This document shows positions 1 to 6,565 of a stretch of DNA of 8,214 nucleotides, in pieces. A model generated the notes under the pieces. It saw only the letters and a list, made by a program, of their open reading frames with translations, was not told the DNA's origin and did not search any database. Position numbers and translations under genes: made by a program. The DNA comes from Oscillospiraceae bacterium (GTDB lineage: Bacteria; Bacillota; Clostridia; Oscillospirales; Ruminococcaceae): NCBI GenBank assembly GCA_017472375.1, contig JAFUQL010000015.1, positions 1 through 8,214 on the forward strand, given 5' to 3'. Position 1 is the first letter of the stretch. The number at the start of each line of letters is the position of its first letter.

Positions 1-504
1 CACTTCGTGCTGGACAGCCGCTGTCACCCCTGTGTCAGCGCCGCCATGGAGCGGGACGGGGTGGGGCACATCGCCCTTGAGACCGAACTGGATCGGGCAC
101 TGCTGCTGGCGGACGGCCTTGACCCGGTGCGCACCCCGCTCACCGGCCATGTGGAGCCCACTGTGGCCAACGCCCATGTGCTGCGGGCGTTCTTTCCGGG
201 GGTGACCACCCTGCAGATGCAGGCGAGCCTGCGCTGGATGAAGCTTGCGGACGGCATCTTCCTCGCCCCCGGGCGGGGCAAGCGGGTGCTGCTGCGGGCG
301 GCGGCACGGGCCGTCGGGCAGGAGGATCTCACCCAGATGGTGATCGGCTACGCCCCCGACCCCGCCTGTGCCCGGGCGCTGGCAGAGCTGCAGGCCCTGT
401 GCGGGGATGCGGTGGAACCGGCCAGGCGGCTGTGCGAATCCCTCGGCCCGGTGCTGCCCTGTGACCCTGCCTTCGGGGTGGATTTCAGCGGGCAGACCCA
501 CTGA
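1..504 (+). CDS. Unidentified protein, 3' end only (5' end outside window)
   Basis: The reading frame is open from the first base to a TGA at 502-504 and encodes 167 residues, so the gene begins upstream. The first ATG-like codons inside the window are not convincing starts because no ribosome binding site precedes them. I do not recognise the family with confidence. The visible protein is soluble in character, with no membrane segment, and has an early Cys-His-Pro-Cys cluster (RCHPC, about residues 8-12 of the visible part). The last 80 residues, with an RGK segment, an IGYAPDPACA stretch and a closing LGPVLPCDPAFGVDF, faintly recall the C-terminal lobe of DegV-type fatty-acid-binding proteins. 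The typical serine/threonine ligand motifs are not visible, so this is only a guess. It is probably co-transcribed with the MATE gene that starts 30 bases later. Confidence 0.75.
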   Translation, partial: HFVLDSRCHPCVSAAMERDGVGHIALETELDRALLLADGLDPVRTPLTGHVEPTVANAHVLRAFFPGVTTLQMQASLRWMKLADGIFLAPGRGKRVLLRAAARAVGQEDLTQMVIGYAPDPACARALAELQALCGDAVEPARRLCESLGPVLPCDPAFGVDFSGQTH

Positions 505-534
505 CGGAATTTTGCAAACGAGAGGAGACACACC

Positions 535-1860
535 ATGGCGCAGTTGGACCTGACCCGGGGCAGCATCACCGGAACCATGCTGCGCTTTGCGCTGCCCATG
601 ATCGCGGGCAACCTGCTGCAGCAGATGTACAACGTGGCCGACACCTTCATCGTGGGGCGGTTCCTCGGCCCGGATGCGCTGGCGGCGGTGGGCTCCTCCT
701 ACACCCTGATGACCTTCCTCACCTCCATCCTGCTGGGTCTGTGCATGGGCAGCGGGGCGGTGTTCTCCAATAAGTTCGGCGCACAGGACGCCCCCGGCCT
801 GCGGGCCAGTGTGTACACCTCCTTTGTGCTGATCGGTGCGCTGGCGCTGGCCCTCAACGGGGCGGTGTTTCTGCTCATCGACCCCATGATGACCCTGATG
901 AACGTGCCCGCCGAGGTGTACGGCCTGATGCGGGAGTACCTGTGGGTCATCTTTTTCGGGGTCGCGGCCACCTTTCTCTACAACTATTTCGCCTCGCTGC
1001 TGCGGGCGGTGGGCAATTCGACGGTGCCGCTGGTGTTTCTGGGCGTTTGCTCGGTGCTGAACGTGGTGCTGGATGTGGCCGCTGTGCTGCTGCTGGACTG
1101 GGGCGTGGCCGGTGCGGCCGCCGCCACCGTGCTGTCCCGGTGGGTCAGCGGGCTGGGGCTGGCGGCCTACACCCTTGTGAAGCTGCCGCAGCTCCGTCCC
1201 ACCCGCGCCGACCGGCGGATGCGGGGACAGGCCGGGGAGATCGTGCGCACCTCGCTGCTCACCTGTATGCAGCAGTCGGTGATGAACTTCGGCATCCTGA
1301 TGGTGCAGGGGCTGGTGAACCGCTTCGGCCCTGCGGTGATGGCGGCCTTTGCCGCCGGCGTGAAGATCGACTCCTTCGCCTATATGCCGGTGCAGGACTT
1401 CGGCAATGCCTTTTCCACCTTCATTGCCCAGAACTATGGCGCGGGGGAGAAGGGGCGCATCCGGCAGGGCATCCGCAGCGCCGCAGCGCTGGCGGTGGGC
1501 TTCAGCCTTGCGGTCTCGGCGGTGGTGTGGGTGTTCGCCCGCCCGCTGCTGTGCATCTTCATCGACCCGGCAGAGACCGAGATCCTGCGCATCGGTGTGC
1601 AGTACCTGCGCATTGAGGGCGCGTTCTACTGCGGCATCGGCGGGCTGTTTCTGCTGTACGGGCTGTACCGGGCCATCCGCCGCCCGGGTATGTCGCTGGT
1701 ACTCACGGTGGTGTCGCTGGGCACCCGCGTGGGACTGGCCTATGCGCTGGCCCCTGTGGTGGGGGTCACGGCCATCTGGTGGGCCATCCCCATCGGCTGG
1801 GCACTGGCCGATGCGGTGGGTGTATTGTACTACCGCCTTCGGGTGAGCCCCACGGACTGA
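535..1860 (+). CDS. MATE family efflux transporter (first copy)
   Basis: This 441-residue membrane protein matches the usual MATE length and has about twelve hydrophobic segments in two similar halves (roughly residues 12-215 and 235-435). MATE proteins export cationic drugs, toxins or metabolites in exchange for sodium ions or protons. The diagnostic N-terminal signature is present: an ALPMIAGNLLQQMYNVADTF stretch at residues 19-38, with an aspartate at position 36 equivalent to the conserved cation-binding aspartate of helix 1 in known family members. A second acidic residue lies in the LNVVLD motif (D180). The second half carries the family's QNYGAG segment at residues 299-304. The ATG at 535 follows an AGAGGAGA ribosome binding site at 521-528. 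The gene sits between an unidentified gene and trmO with 30-base gaps on both sides, indicating co-transcription. The substrate cannot be told from sequence. Confidence 0.93.
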   Translation: MAQLDLTRGSITGTMLRFALPMIAGNLLQQMYNVADTFIVGRFLGPDALAAVGSSYTLMTFLTSILLGLCMGSGAVFSNKFGAQDAPGLRASVYTSFVLIGALALALNGAVFLLIDPMMTLMNVPAEVYGLMREYLWVIFFGVAATFLYNYFASLLRAVGNSTVPLVFLGVCSVLNVVLDVAAVLLLDWGVAGAAAATVLSRWVSGLGLAAYTLVKLPQLRPTRADRRMRGQAGEIVRTSLLTCMQQSVMNFGILMVQGLVNRFGPAVMAAFAAGVKIDSFAYMPVQDFGNAFSTFIAQNYGAGEKGRIRQGIRSAAALAVGFSLAVSAVVWVFARPLLCIFIDPAETEILRIGVQYLRIEGAFYCGIGGLFLLYGLYRAIRRPGMSLVLTVVSLGTRVGLAYALAPVVGVTAIWWAIPIGWALADAVGVLYYRLRVSPTD

Positions 1861-1890
1861 CATCTGCAACGAAAGAACGAGGAGCATCTT

Positions 1891-2580
1891 ATGGAACAGC
1901 ATCCCCCGCTGAAGGTCATCGCCCGCATTCGCAGCGACTTCGGCGATAAATTCGGCATTCCCCGCCAGAGCGGCCTTGTGGACGAGCTGGAGGCCACCAT
2001 CGTATTCGAGCCTGAGTATCGCAACCCGGATGCGGTGCGCGGCCTGGAGGACTACAGCCACATCTGGCTGGTGTGGCAGTTTTCCCGCGCGGTGCGGGAG
2101 GACTGGAGCCCCACCGTGCGGCCGCCCCGGCTGGGCGGCAATCGGCGCATGGGGGTGTTCGCCACCCGCTCGCCCTTCCGCCCCAACGCCATCGGGCTGT
2201 CCTCGGTGCGGCTGGAGCGGGTGGAGCTGAGTGCCGAACTGGGGCCGGTGCTGCACATCCGGGGCGCTGACCTGCTGGACGGCACCCCCATCTATGACAT
2301 CAAGCCCTACCTGCCCCATGTGGACAGCCACCCGGATGCAAGGGGCGGCTTTGCGGGGCAGTTTGCGGAATACGCCCTGCGGGTGGAGTTCCCGCCTGCG
2401 CTGCTGGAACGAGTGCCTGAGCACCGCCACGCCGCCCTGACCGGCGTGCTGGCGCAGGACCCCCGCCCCAGCTATCAGCACGACCCCGCCCGGGTGTACG
2501 GCATGACCTTTGCCGGGCTGGAGGTGAAATTCACCGTGGACGGCCAGACCCTGACCGTGTGTGGTGTGGAGCCGCTGTGA
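1891..2580 (+). CDS. trmO: tRNA (N6-threonylcarbamoyladenosine(37)-N6)-methyltransferase TrmO
   Basis: The 229-residue product belongs to the TsaA/UPF0066 family. Its studied member TrmO uses S-adenosylmethionine to methylate t6A at position 37 of certain threonine tRNAs, which tunes decoding. The family signature is clear: GNRRMGVFATRSPFRPNAIG at residues 83-102, preceded by LEDYSHIWLVW (52-62) and followed by ADLLDGTPIYDIKPYLPHVD (126-145). These conserved blocks form the SAM-binding beta barrel. The C-terminal part, from about residue 165, matches the extra small domain of the longer TrmO proteins, with an RPSYQHDPARVYG segment. The ATG at 1891 follows an ACGAGGAG site at 1877-1884. The gene lies 30 bases after the MATE gene and 30 bases before the next small gene. 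Length and motifs look intact. Confidence 0.93.
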   Translation: MEQHPPLKVIARIRSDFGDKFGIPRQSGLVDELEATIVFEPEYRNPDAVRGLEDYSHIWLVWQFSRAVREDWSPTVRPPRLGGNRRMGVFATRSPFRPNAIGLSSVRLERVELSAELGPVLHIRGADLLDGTPIYDIKPYLPHVDSHPDARGGFAGQFAEYALRVEFPPALLERVPEHRHAALTGVLAQDPRPSYQHDPARVYGMTFAGLEVKFTVDGQTLTVCGVEPL

Positions 2581-2610
2581 GCGGCCGGACTTTTTAAGGA
2601 GGACATCGCC

Positions 2611-2862
2611 ATGGACGAGAAGCAGCTTCAGGAACTGATCGGGCAGGTGAACGCCTGCTTTTCCAAAAAGTCCCGCGACCCGGCCCGGATCGACGCCATC
2701 CTGACCGCGCTGGGGCAATATTGGCGCGCCCACCCGGACACCCGGCTGGGGCAGCTGGTGTGCTGCATGGCCCGCGGCGCCGACCCCTTTGTGCTGGAGG
2801 ACGACCTGCTGCTGGAGCGGCTGAACGAGGCCCTCGCAGAGGACGCCGCCGGCGGAAACTGA
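2611..2862 (+). CDS. Small conserved hypothetical protein (83 aa)
   Basis: This 83-residue soluble protein has an excellent ribosome binding site (TAAGGAGGA at 2595-2603, ATG at 2611) and tight operon spacing on both sides, so it is very likely translated. The core is a compact helical pattern: RDPARIDAIL (22-31), a W with HPD (about 38-42), then RLGQLV (44-49) and a C-terminal acidic LEDDLLLERL helix (67-76). From memory, the layout 'R-I-x-x-I-L ... W ... H/N-P-D-x-R-L-G-Q-L' recurs in many short Firmicute proteins of unknown function and resembles YihD-like small proteins of enterobacteria. I cannot confirm that link. No catalytic residues or metal site are evident. The position directly ahead of the NYN-LOTUS gene makes a role with that protein possible but unproven. 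Confidence 0.8.
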   Translation: MDEKQLQELIGQVNACFSKKSRDPARIDAILTALGQYWRAHPDTRLGQLVCCMARGADPFVLEDDLLLERLNEALAEDAAGGN

Positions 2863-2865
2863 CAC

Positions 2866-2881
2866 AAGGAGAACCATTTTG
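2866..2881 (+). promoter_or_regulatory. Ribosome binding site and TTG start of the NYN-LOTUS gene
   Basis: An AAGGAGA sequence at 2866-2872 lies six bases before the TTG at 2879-2881, and the preceding gene stops at 2860-2862. The NYN fold begins directly after this codon (EDKKYALLIDSDN), and the next in-frame ATG lies inside the fold, so TTG is the believable start. TTG starts usually lower translation compared with ATG. Confidence 0.8.
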
Positions 2882-3811
2882 GAAGATAAAAAATACGCGT
2901 TGCTGATCGATTCGGACAACGTGTCCCACAAATACATCGCCTGCATCCTGGACGAGATGACCAAGTACGGCGTGACCACCTATAAGCGCATCTACGGCGA
3001 CTGGACCAGCCCTCAGACCGCCCGCTGGCGGGAGGAGTTGCTGAAAAACTCCATCATTCCCATCCAGCAGTTTCAGAATACGGTGGGCAAGAACTCCACC
3101 GATTCGGCGCTGATCATTGATGCCATGGACATCCTGTACACCAACAACGTGGACGGGTTCTGCATCGTGTCCAGCGATAGCGACTTCACCCGCCTGGCCA
3201 GCCGCCTGCGGGAATCCGGCATGACGGTGATCGGCATGGGCGAGGAAAAGACTCCCCGGGCCTTCCGCGCCGCCTGCAGCATCTTCACCAGCCTGGAGCT
3301 GCTTCTGGACGAGCAGAATCAGGACGAGCCCCAGCCCGAGACCCCGAAAAAGCCCGCCGCTCTGCCCAAAGAGACGGTGGAGGCGGACATCGTGGCGCTC
3401 ATCACCGAGAACGAGAACCGGGGCCGTACCACCGCGCTGGGCGAGATCGGCAGCCGCCTGCAGAACAAGTACCCGGACTTTGACGTGCGCAACTACGGCT
3501 ACAGCCTGCTGAGCAAATTCCTGGACGAGATCCCCAGCCTGGAACTGGTGAAGGAGGGGCACACCATTCTGGTGCGGCTGCGCAGCGACGACTCCGCCAG
3601 CGCCGAGGTGGAACACTGGCTGGCCGAGGTGGTGCGTGCCGCCGGCCGCCGGGGCGTGACCCTCAGCGAGCTGAGCAACCAGCTCCACAGCCGGTATCAG
3701 AACTTCCGGGTGCGGGAGTATGGCTACTCCCAGTTTTCCAAGTTCGTGCAGAGCATCCCCGGCCTTGAGCTGGACCGGGGCCGCGAGCTGGTGCGCTGGG
3801 CGGGCCTGTAA
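2879..3811 (+). CDS. NYN-domain (PIN-like) protein with two OST-HTH/LOTUS domains
   Basis: This 310-residue protein starts at TTG (2879), supported by an AAGGAGA site at 2866-2872, six bases upstream. Residues 5-142 form an NYN domain of the LabA/DUF88 type, a PIN-like fold usually linked to metal-dependent RNA cleavage. The expected acidic residues are all visible: D11 and D13 in LLIDSDN, D75 and D81 in NSTDSALIIDAMD, D100 and D102 in VSSDSDF. After a Pro/Glu/Lys-rich linker (about 143-166) come two OST-HTH/LOTUS winged-helix domains at about 167-235 and 243-308. They share a repeated core: FDVRNYGYSLLSKFLDEIP (201-219) and FRVREYGYSQFSKFVQSIP (276-293, same alignment). LOTUS domains in studied proteins bind RNA or protein partners. 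A cytoplasmic RNA-processing or RNA-decay role is inferred, but the target is unknown. It is the last gene before the operon terminator. Confidence 0.9.
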   Translation: MEDKKYALLIDSDNVSHKYIACILDEMTKYGVTTYKRIYGDWTSPQTARWREELLKNSIIPIQQFQNTVGKNSTDSALIIDAMDILYTNNVDGFCIVSSDSDFTRLASRLRESGMTVIGMGEEKTPRAFRAACSIFTSLELLLDEQNQDEPQPETPKKPAALPKETVEADIVALITENENRGRTTALGEIGSRLQNKYPDFDVRNYGYSLLSKFLDEIPSLELVKEGHTILVRLRSDDSASAEVEHWLAEVVRAAGRRGVTLSELSNQLHSRYQNFRVREYGYSQFSKFVQSIPGLELDRGRELVRWAGL

Positions 3812-3817
3812 CAAAGC

Positions 3818-3865
3818 AAAAAACGACCTCTCCGTGCGGATCGTCCCGCGGGGAGGTCGTTTTTA
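3818..3865. terminator. Bidirectional rho-independent terminator between convergent genes
   Basis: The left arm at 3823-3836 (ACGACCTCTCCGTG) pairs with the right arm at 3847-3860 (CGCGGGGAGGTCGT) using two G-T wobbles, and the loop region can pair further. On the plus strand it is followed by five T residues (3860-3864), seven bases after the NYN-LOTUS stop. On the minus strand the A-run at 3818-3823 gives six T residues, and the hairpin begins about 17 bases after the thioesterase stop. It can therefore end both convergent transcripts. Confidence 0.9.
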
Positions 3866-3881
3866 TGTTGGGATCAGGGAC

Positions 3882-4268
3882 TTACTGCTGGGGCTTGGCG
3901 TGGGCCTTTTCGGTCAGGTTCTTGGGCTTGACCACGATGCGCAGGTGAGAACCCTCGCCGCACTTGCCCTTTTCGTCGTTGACCTCGATGTCGAACCACA
4001 TCTTGCGGCCCTCAAGGCTGCGCAGGGTGGCGGTGGCGGTCACCTTCATGCCCACGGGGGTGGGGGCCAGGTGGCGGCAGTGGATCTCGGCGCCCACGGT
4101 GGTGGTGCCCTCCTCCAGATAGGCCTTGGCCAGCTCCAGAGCGCAGGCCTCCATCAGGGCCACCATGTTGGGGGTGGAGAGGATCTGCGCGCCGGCGCTG
4201 CCGATCCGCTTGGCGGTCATGTCATCGGTGACGGTCCAGGTCAGGGAATGAACGGTGGGCTTATCCAT
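3882..4268 (-). CDS. FlK-like hotdog-fold acyl-CoA thioesterase
   Basis: The 128-residue product has the length and motifs of the thioesterase group typified by fluoroacetyl-CoA thioesterase FlK, small hotdog enzymes that usually act as dimers. The catalytic set I recall for FlK (Thr42, Glu50, Gly69, His76, Arg120) maps at a constant offset of ten onto T32 (in LSTPNMV), E40 (in LMEACA), G59 (in TVGAEI), H66 (in CRHLAPTP) and R110 (in HLRIV). The aromatic gate residue at FlK position 36 would correspond to G26 here, so fluoroacetyl-CoA specificity is not implied. The true substrate, probably a short acyl-CoA, is unknown. I chose the ATG at 4268 because AGGAGGT at 4276-4282 sits seven bases upstream; a longer TTG start at 4286 would translate through that site. 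The gene is a single unit with its own promoter and shares the downstream terminator. Confidence 0.9.
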   Translation of the reverse strand: MDKPTVHSLTWTVTDDMTAKRIGSAGAQILSTPNMVALMEACALELAKAYLEEGTTTVGAEIHCRHLAPTPVGMKVTATATLRSLEGRKMWFDIEVNDEKGKCGEGSHLRIVVKPKNLTEKAHAKPQQ

Positions 4269-4274
4269 GAAAAA

Positions 4275-4282
4275 TACCTCCT
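4275..4282 (-). promoter_or_regulatory. Ribosome binding site that fixes the thioesterase start
   Basis: On the minus strand AGGAGGTA reads from 4282 to 4275, followed by a short spacer and ATG at 4268-4266. This is a near-perfect Shine-Dalgarno sequence at standard distance. It rules in the shorter start and rules out the in-frame TTG at 4286, which lies upstream of the site. Confidence 0.85.
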
Positions 4283-4321
4283 GCAAATGTGCCGCCGATG
4301 GGGCGGGCTGAGCTTTTCTCT

Positions 4322-4350
4322 ATTGTAACATGGCAGAGCGGGGGCGGCAA
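4322..4350 (-). promoter_or_regulatory. Sigma-A-type promoter of the thioesterase gene
   Basis: On the minus strand a TTGCCG -35 box (4350-4345) and a TACAAT -10 box (4327-4322) are separated by exactly 17 bases, and a TG lies just before the -10 box. The -10 box has one mismatch to consensus and the -35 box two. Transcription would begin near 4315, giving a leader of roughly 45 bases to the ATG. No operator-like repeat is obvious around it. Confidence 0.65.
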
Positions 4351-4443
4351 CCGATTTGTGCGGGGATCACCCGTTGTTTTGGCACCTTCCCGCAGATCAC
4401 TCGGTGTCGGCTCTGGGTCACTCTGCCAGCCCCGATGCAAGGC
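4351..4443. other. Intergenic sequence with no recognisable feature
   Basis: The non-coding stretch between the thioesterase and the GDPD lipoprotein spans 4269-4518. It holds the thioesterase promoter on one side and the lipoprotein terminator on the other. The part between those two sites shows no gene with a ribosome binding site, no tRNA-like fold and no clear repeat. Confidence 0.5.
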
Positions 4444-4480
4444 AAAAAACAGCCCCCGGCGCGGCTGCGCCGGGGGCTGT
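4444..4480 (-). terminator. Rho-independent terminator of the GDPD lipoprotein gene
   Basis: A perfect 14-bp inverted repeat (arms 4449-4462 and 4467-4480, starting ACAGCCCCCGGCGC) has a four-base loop. It lies 38 bases beyond the lipoprotein stop codon, reading on the minus strand, and is followed by a T-run (the A-run at 4444-4449 on the plus strand). The very GC-rich stem and short loop make it a strong terminator. Confidence 0.92.
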
Positions 4481-4518
4481 CCTATCTCATTGGCTGACTG
4501 AGCCAGCGTGCGGAACGC

Positions 4519-6528
4519 TTACTTCAGGGTCAGGGTGAAGGGGTTGGAGTAGACCGTGTAGGTGGGATCGATCTCCAGGGCAACGCCGTTCACATCCAGC
4601 TCAGAGGTGTAGCGAGCCATGACCAGAGCCTCACCGGCCGCGTCATAGGCGATCTTGCCGTCCTCCAGAGCGACCTCAGCGCCCTCCAGAACGACCAGCT
4701 CCAGCTCACCGTTCACATCCAGCACGTCGCCGATCTGGGAGATGACCTGAGCGTTCAGAGCATCACCGGCGCTGACAGCAGCGTCCTCAGCCTCGATGGC
4801 GATGGCCCAATCGGAAGCCCAGGTGGTGTAGTTGGTGGTCATGGAGTAGGTGCCGCCGTTCAGGTAGTGGTTGGCGAAGTCGGCCTCGGCGTTGTAGGTC
4901 CACTCCCAGCTGGTCAGGCCGCGGTGACGGGCAGCGGCGTTGACCTCCAGGCTGATGCAGCCGTAGGAGTCATTCAGGGTGGCGTTGTACTGCTTCAGGA
5001 AGTTGGTGTACAGGTAACCGACAGCGGCACCCACACCGTTCTCCTCAGCATAGGCACCCAGGCTGCCCCAGTAGTAGTTGTTGCCGTTGTAGGCCATGCC
5101 CATGCCCAGGTAACCCAGGGACATCTCGGGCCACTCGGCCTCCATAGCCTTCATAACGTCCTTGGACTCGTCGTACTCGTTCCAGAACTGACCGCCGTCG
5201 TTGAAGGTGATGACGCACATACGGTCGGTCATGTCCATCTCTTCGGCCAGCTCCTTCAGGACGCTGACGATGGCGGGCTGGTAGGACTTGATCTCGATGA
5301 AGTGGATGACATCTTCGTCATCCAGCTCCTCCCAGTACTCGCGCAGGGAGGGGATGCGGTCGGTCTCGGGATCATAGTTGATGACCATGTTCTCACGGCC
5401 GGCCTTGTTGCGGTTCTCGTTGTTGGCGTTCAGGACGGAGTTGGGAGCGTTCTCCTTGGTGTCGTCGGTCATATCGAACTCCAGAGCCTGCAGCTCGGCC
5501 AGAGTCAGGGACTCAGCCCAGCGGTCATCCGGATCGTTGAACAGACGGCCGACGGTATCGTCGTGCAGGACGAACAGCTCGCCGTCCGCAGACAGGCCGA
5601 TGTCGCACTCGATCACGTTGGCGCCGGCCTCGATGGCAGCGCGGCCGGAGTTGATGGTGCACTCGATGTACTCGCTGGGCAGGCCGCGGTGGCCGGTGAT
5701 GTAGACGTGACGCAGCAGGGAGACGCCGTCATCCGCGAAGGAGGAGATGGCCTCGGCCACAGCAGCGTAGTCGGAGCAGTAGATGCCGTTGACGCCGTTG
5801 GTCAGCTGGGTGTAGATGGCCTCAGCGTTGGGGGAGGTCTCGGCCCAGACGGTCAGCAGCATGCCGCGCATGTACTCGACGGCCTCGTAGGTGCAGAGCT
5901 CCTCGGGGACCAGAGCGACCTTGGCATGGGCGCCGTTGGTGCCCTGGATGATCTTCAGCAGGTCGGCGCGCTCGGTGGTCAGAGAAGCGTCGGTCCAGTC
6001 GATCATGCCCAGAACGCCCACGTTGGCCTCGCAGATCTCGGTGACGTACTCGGGATGCTCATAGGAAGCGACCACGAAGACGTCGGCCAGCTCATACTCG
6101 GTGGCAAAGGCGCTGACCGCAGCGGCGGTGTCGGCGTCGGAGATGTACAGGGCAGCCAGAGTGGTGTCCTTGACCTCAGCCAGATAGACGCCCAGGTTGC
6201 CGGAGATGGCCTTGCCGTCCATGCTGTAGACGGCCAGATCCTTGTCCACCTTGACGATCATGGTGTTGGGACGGACGGACTCGTCGGCCACCGCCAGAGC
6301 GGTGTCGTCGGCGGGCCACGCGATGGTGGCGGAGTAGGTGATGGAAGTTTCGGGCTCGTACAGGTCGTCGGCCCAGACGGACAGGGCAGCGGCCTGCTCA
6401 GCGGTCATCTCCTCGACCGGAGGAGCTTCGGTGGGGGCGGGGTCAGCGGACGATGCTTGCTGGGAGGAGCAGGCGACGATGCTGAGCATCATGGCCAGCG
6501 CCAGCAGAAGGGCAGCGAGCTTTTTCAT
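4519..6528 (-). CDS. Lipoprotein with degenerate and active GDPD domains
   Basis: This 669-residue protein begins with a lipoprotein signal: MKK, a hydrophobic core, then lipobox IVAC with Cys20 as lipidation site, and a Ser/Ala/Pro/Glu linker to about residue 45. It should be anchored on the outer face of the membrane. Residues 272-570 form a glycerophosphodiester phosphodiesterase TIM barrel, which cleaves glycerophosphodiesters to glycerol-3-phosphate and an alcohol. The active-site set is complete: H280-R281 (ITGHRG), E307 and D309 (VIECDIG), H322 (VLHDDT) and E412 (IEIK); the barrel closes with WTYN (543-546) and TTNYTTW. Residues 50-265 look like a second, degenerate GDPD barrel whose end (LLTVWAE, then GVNGIYCSDYAAV) mirrors the barrel end but lacks the HRG and E-x-D motifs. 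The last 95 residues are beta-rich and Ig-like. The protein is very acidic and uses strongly biased codons. The ATG at 6528 has AGGAGG at 6537-6542. Confidence 0.93.
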   Translation of the reverse strand: MKKLAALLLALAMMLSIVACSSQQASSADPAPTEAPPVEEMTAEQAAALSVWADDLYEPETSITYSATIAWPADDTALAVADESVRPNTMIVKVDKDLAVYSMDGKAISGNLGVYLAEVKDTTLAALYISDADTAAAVSAFATEYELADVFVVASYEHPEYVTEICEANVGVLGMIDWTDASLTTERADLLKIIQGTNGAHAKVALVPEELCTYEAVEYMRGMLLTVWAETSPNAEAIYTQLTNGVNGIYCSDYAAVAEAISSFADDGVSLLRHVYITGHRGLPSEYIECTINSGRAAIEAGANVIECDIGLSADGELFVLHDDTVGRLFNDPDDRWAESLTLAELQALEFDMTDDTKENAPNSVLNANNENRNKAGRENMVINYDPETDRIPSLREYWEELDDEDVIHFIEIKSYQPAIVSVLKELAEEMDMTDRMCVITFNDGGQFWNEYDESKDVMKAMEAEWPEMSLGYLGMGMAYNGNNYYWGSLGAYAEENGVGAAVGYLYTNFLKQYNATLNDSYGCISLEVNAAARHRGLTSWEWTYNAEADFANHYLNGGTYSMTTNYTTWASDWAIAIEAEDAAVSAGDALNAQVISQIGDVLDVNGELELVVLEGAEVALEDGKIAYDAAGEALVMARYTSELDVNGVALEIDPTYTVYSNPFTLTLK

Positions 6529-6565
6529 TTGAACAGCCTCCTAACAATAGAATTAAAGTGCCTAT

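Noticed and set aside
942..1616. A 224-codon plus-strand frame inside the first MATE gene
   Set aside because: It is a +2 frame product rich in Gly, Ala, Arg and His, typical of out-of-frame reading of a high-GC membrane protein gene, and has no ribosome binding site.
2594..3814. A 406-codon open frame on the minus strand opposite the small protein and NYN-LOTUS genes
   Set aside because: It covers two genes that have ribosome binding sites and, in one case, clear domains. Its own translation is low complexity with an Arg/Pro/Ala-rich tail and no motif.
4269..4286. A longer TTG start for the thioesterase at 4286
   Set aside because: The added codons lie across the AGGAGGT ribosome binding site that serves the ATG at 4268, so the longer form is not credible.
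4444..4480. The GC-rich inverted repeat as a possible mobile repeat or small RNA
   Set aside because: Its place after the lipoprotein stop, the short loop and the following T-run on the minus strand are fully explained by a rho-independent terminator.
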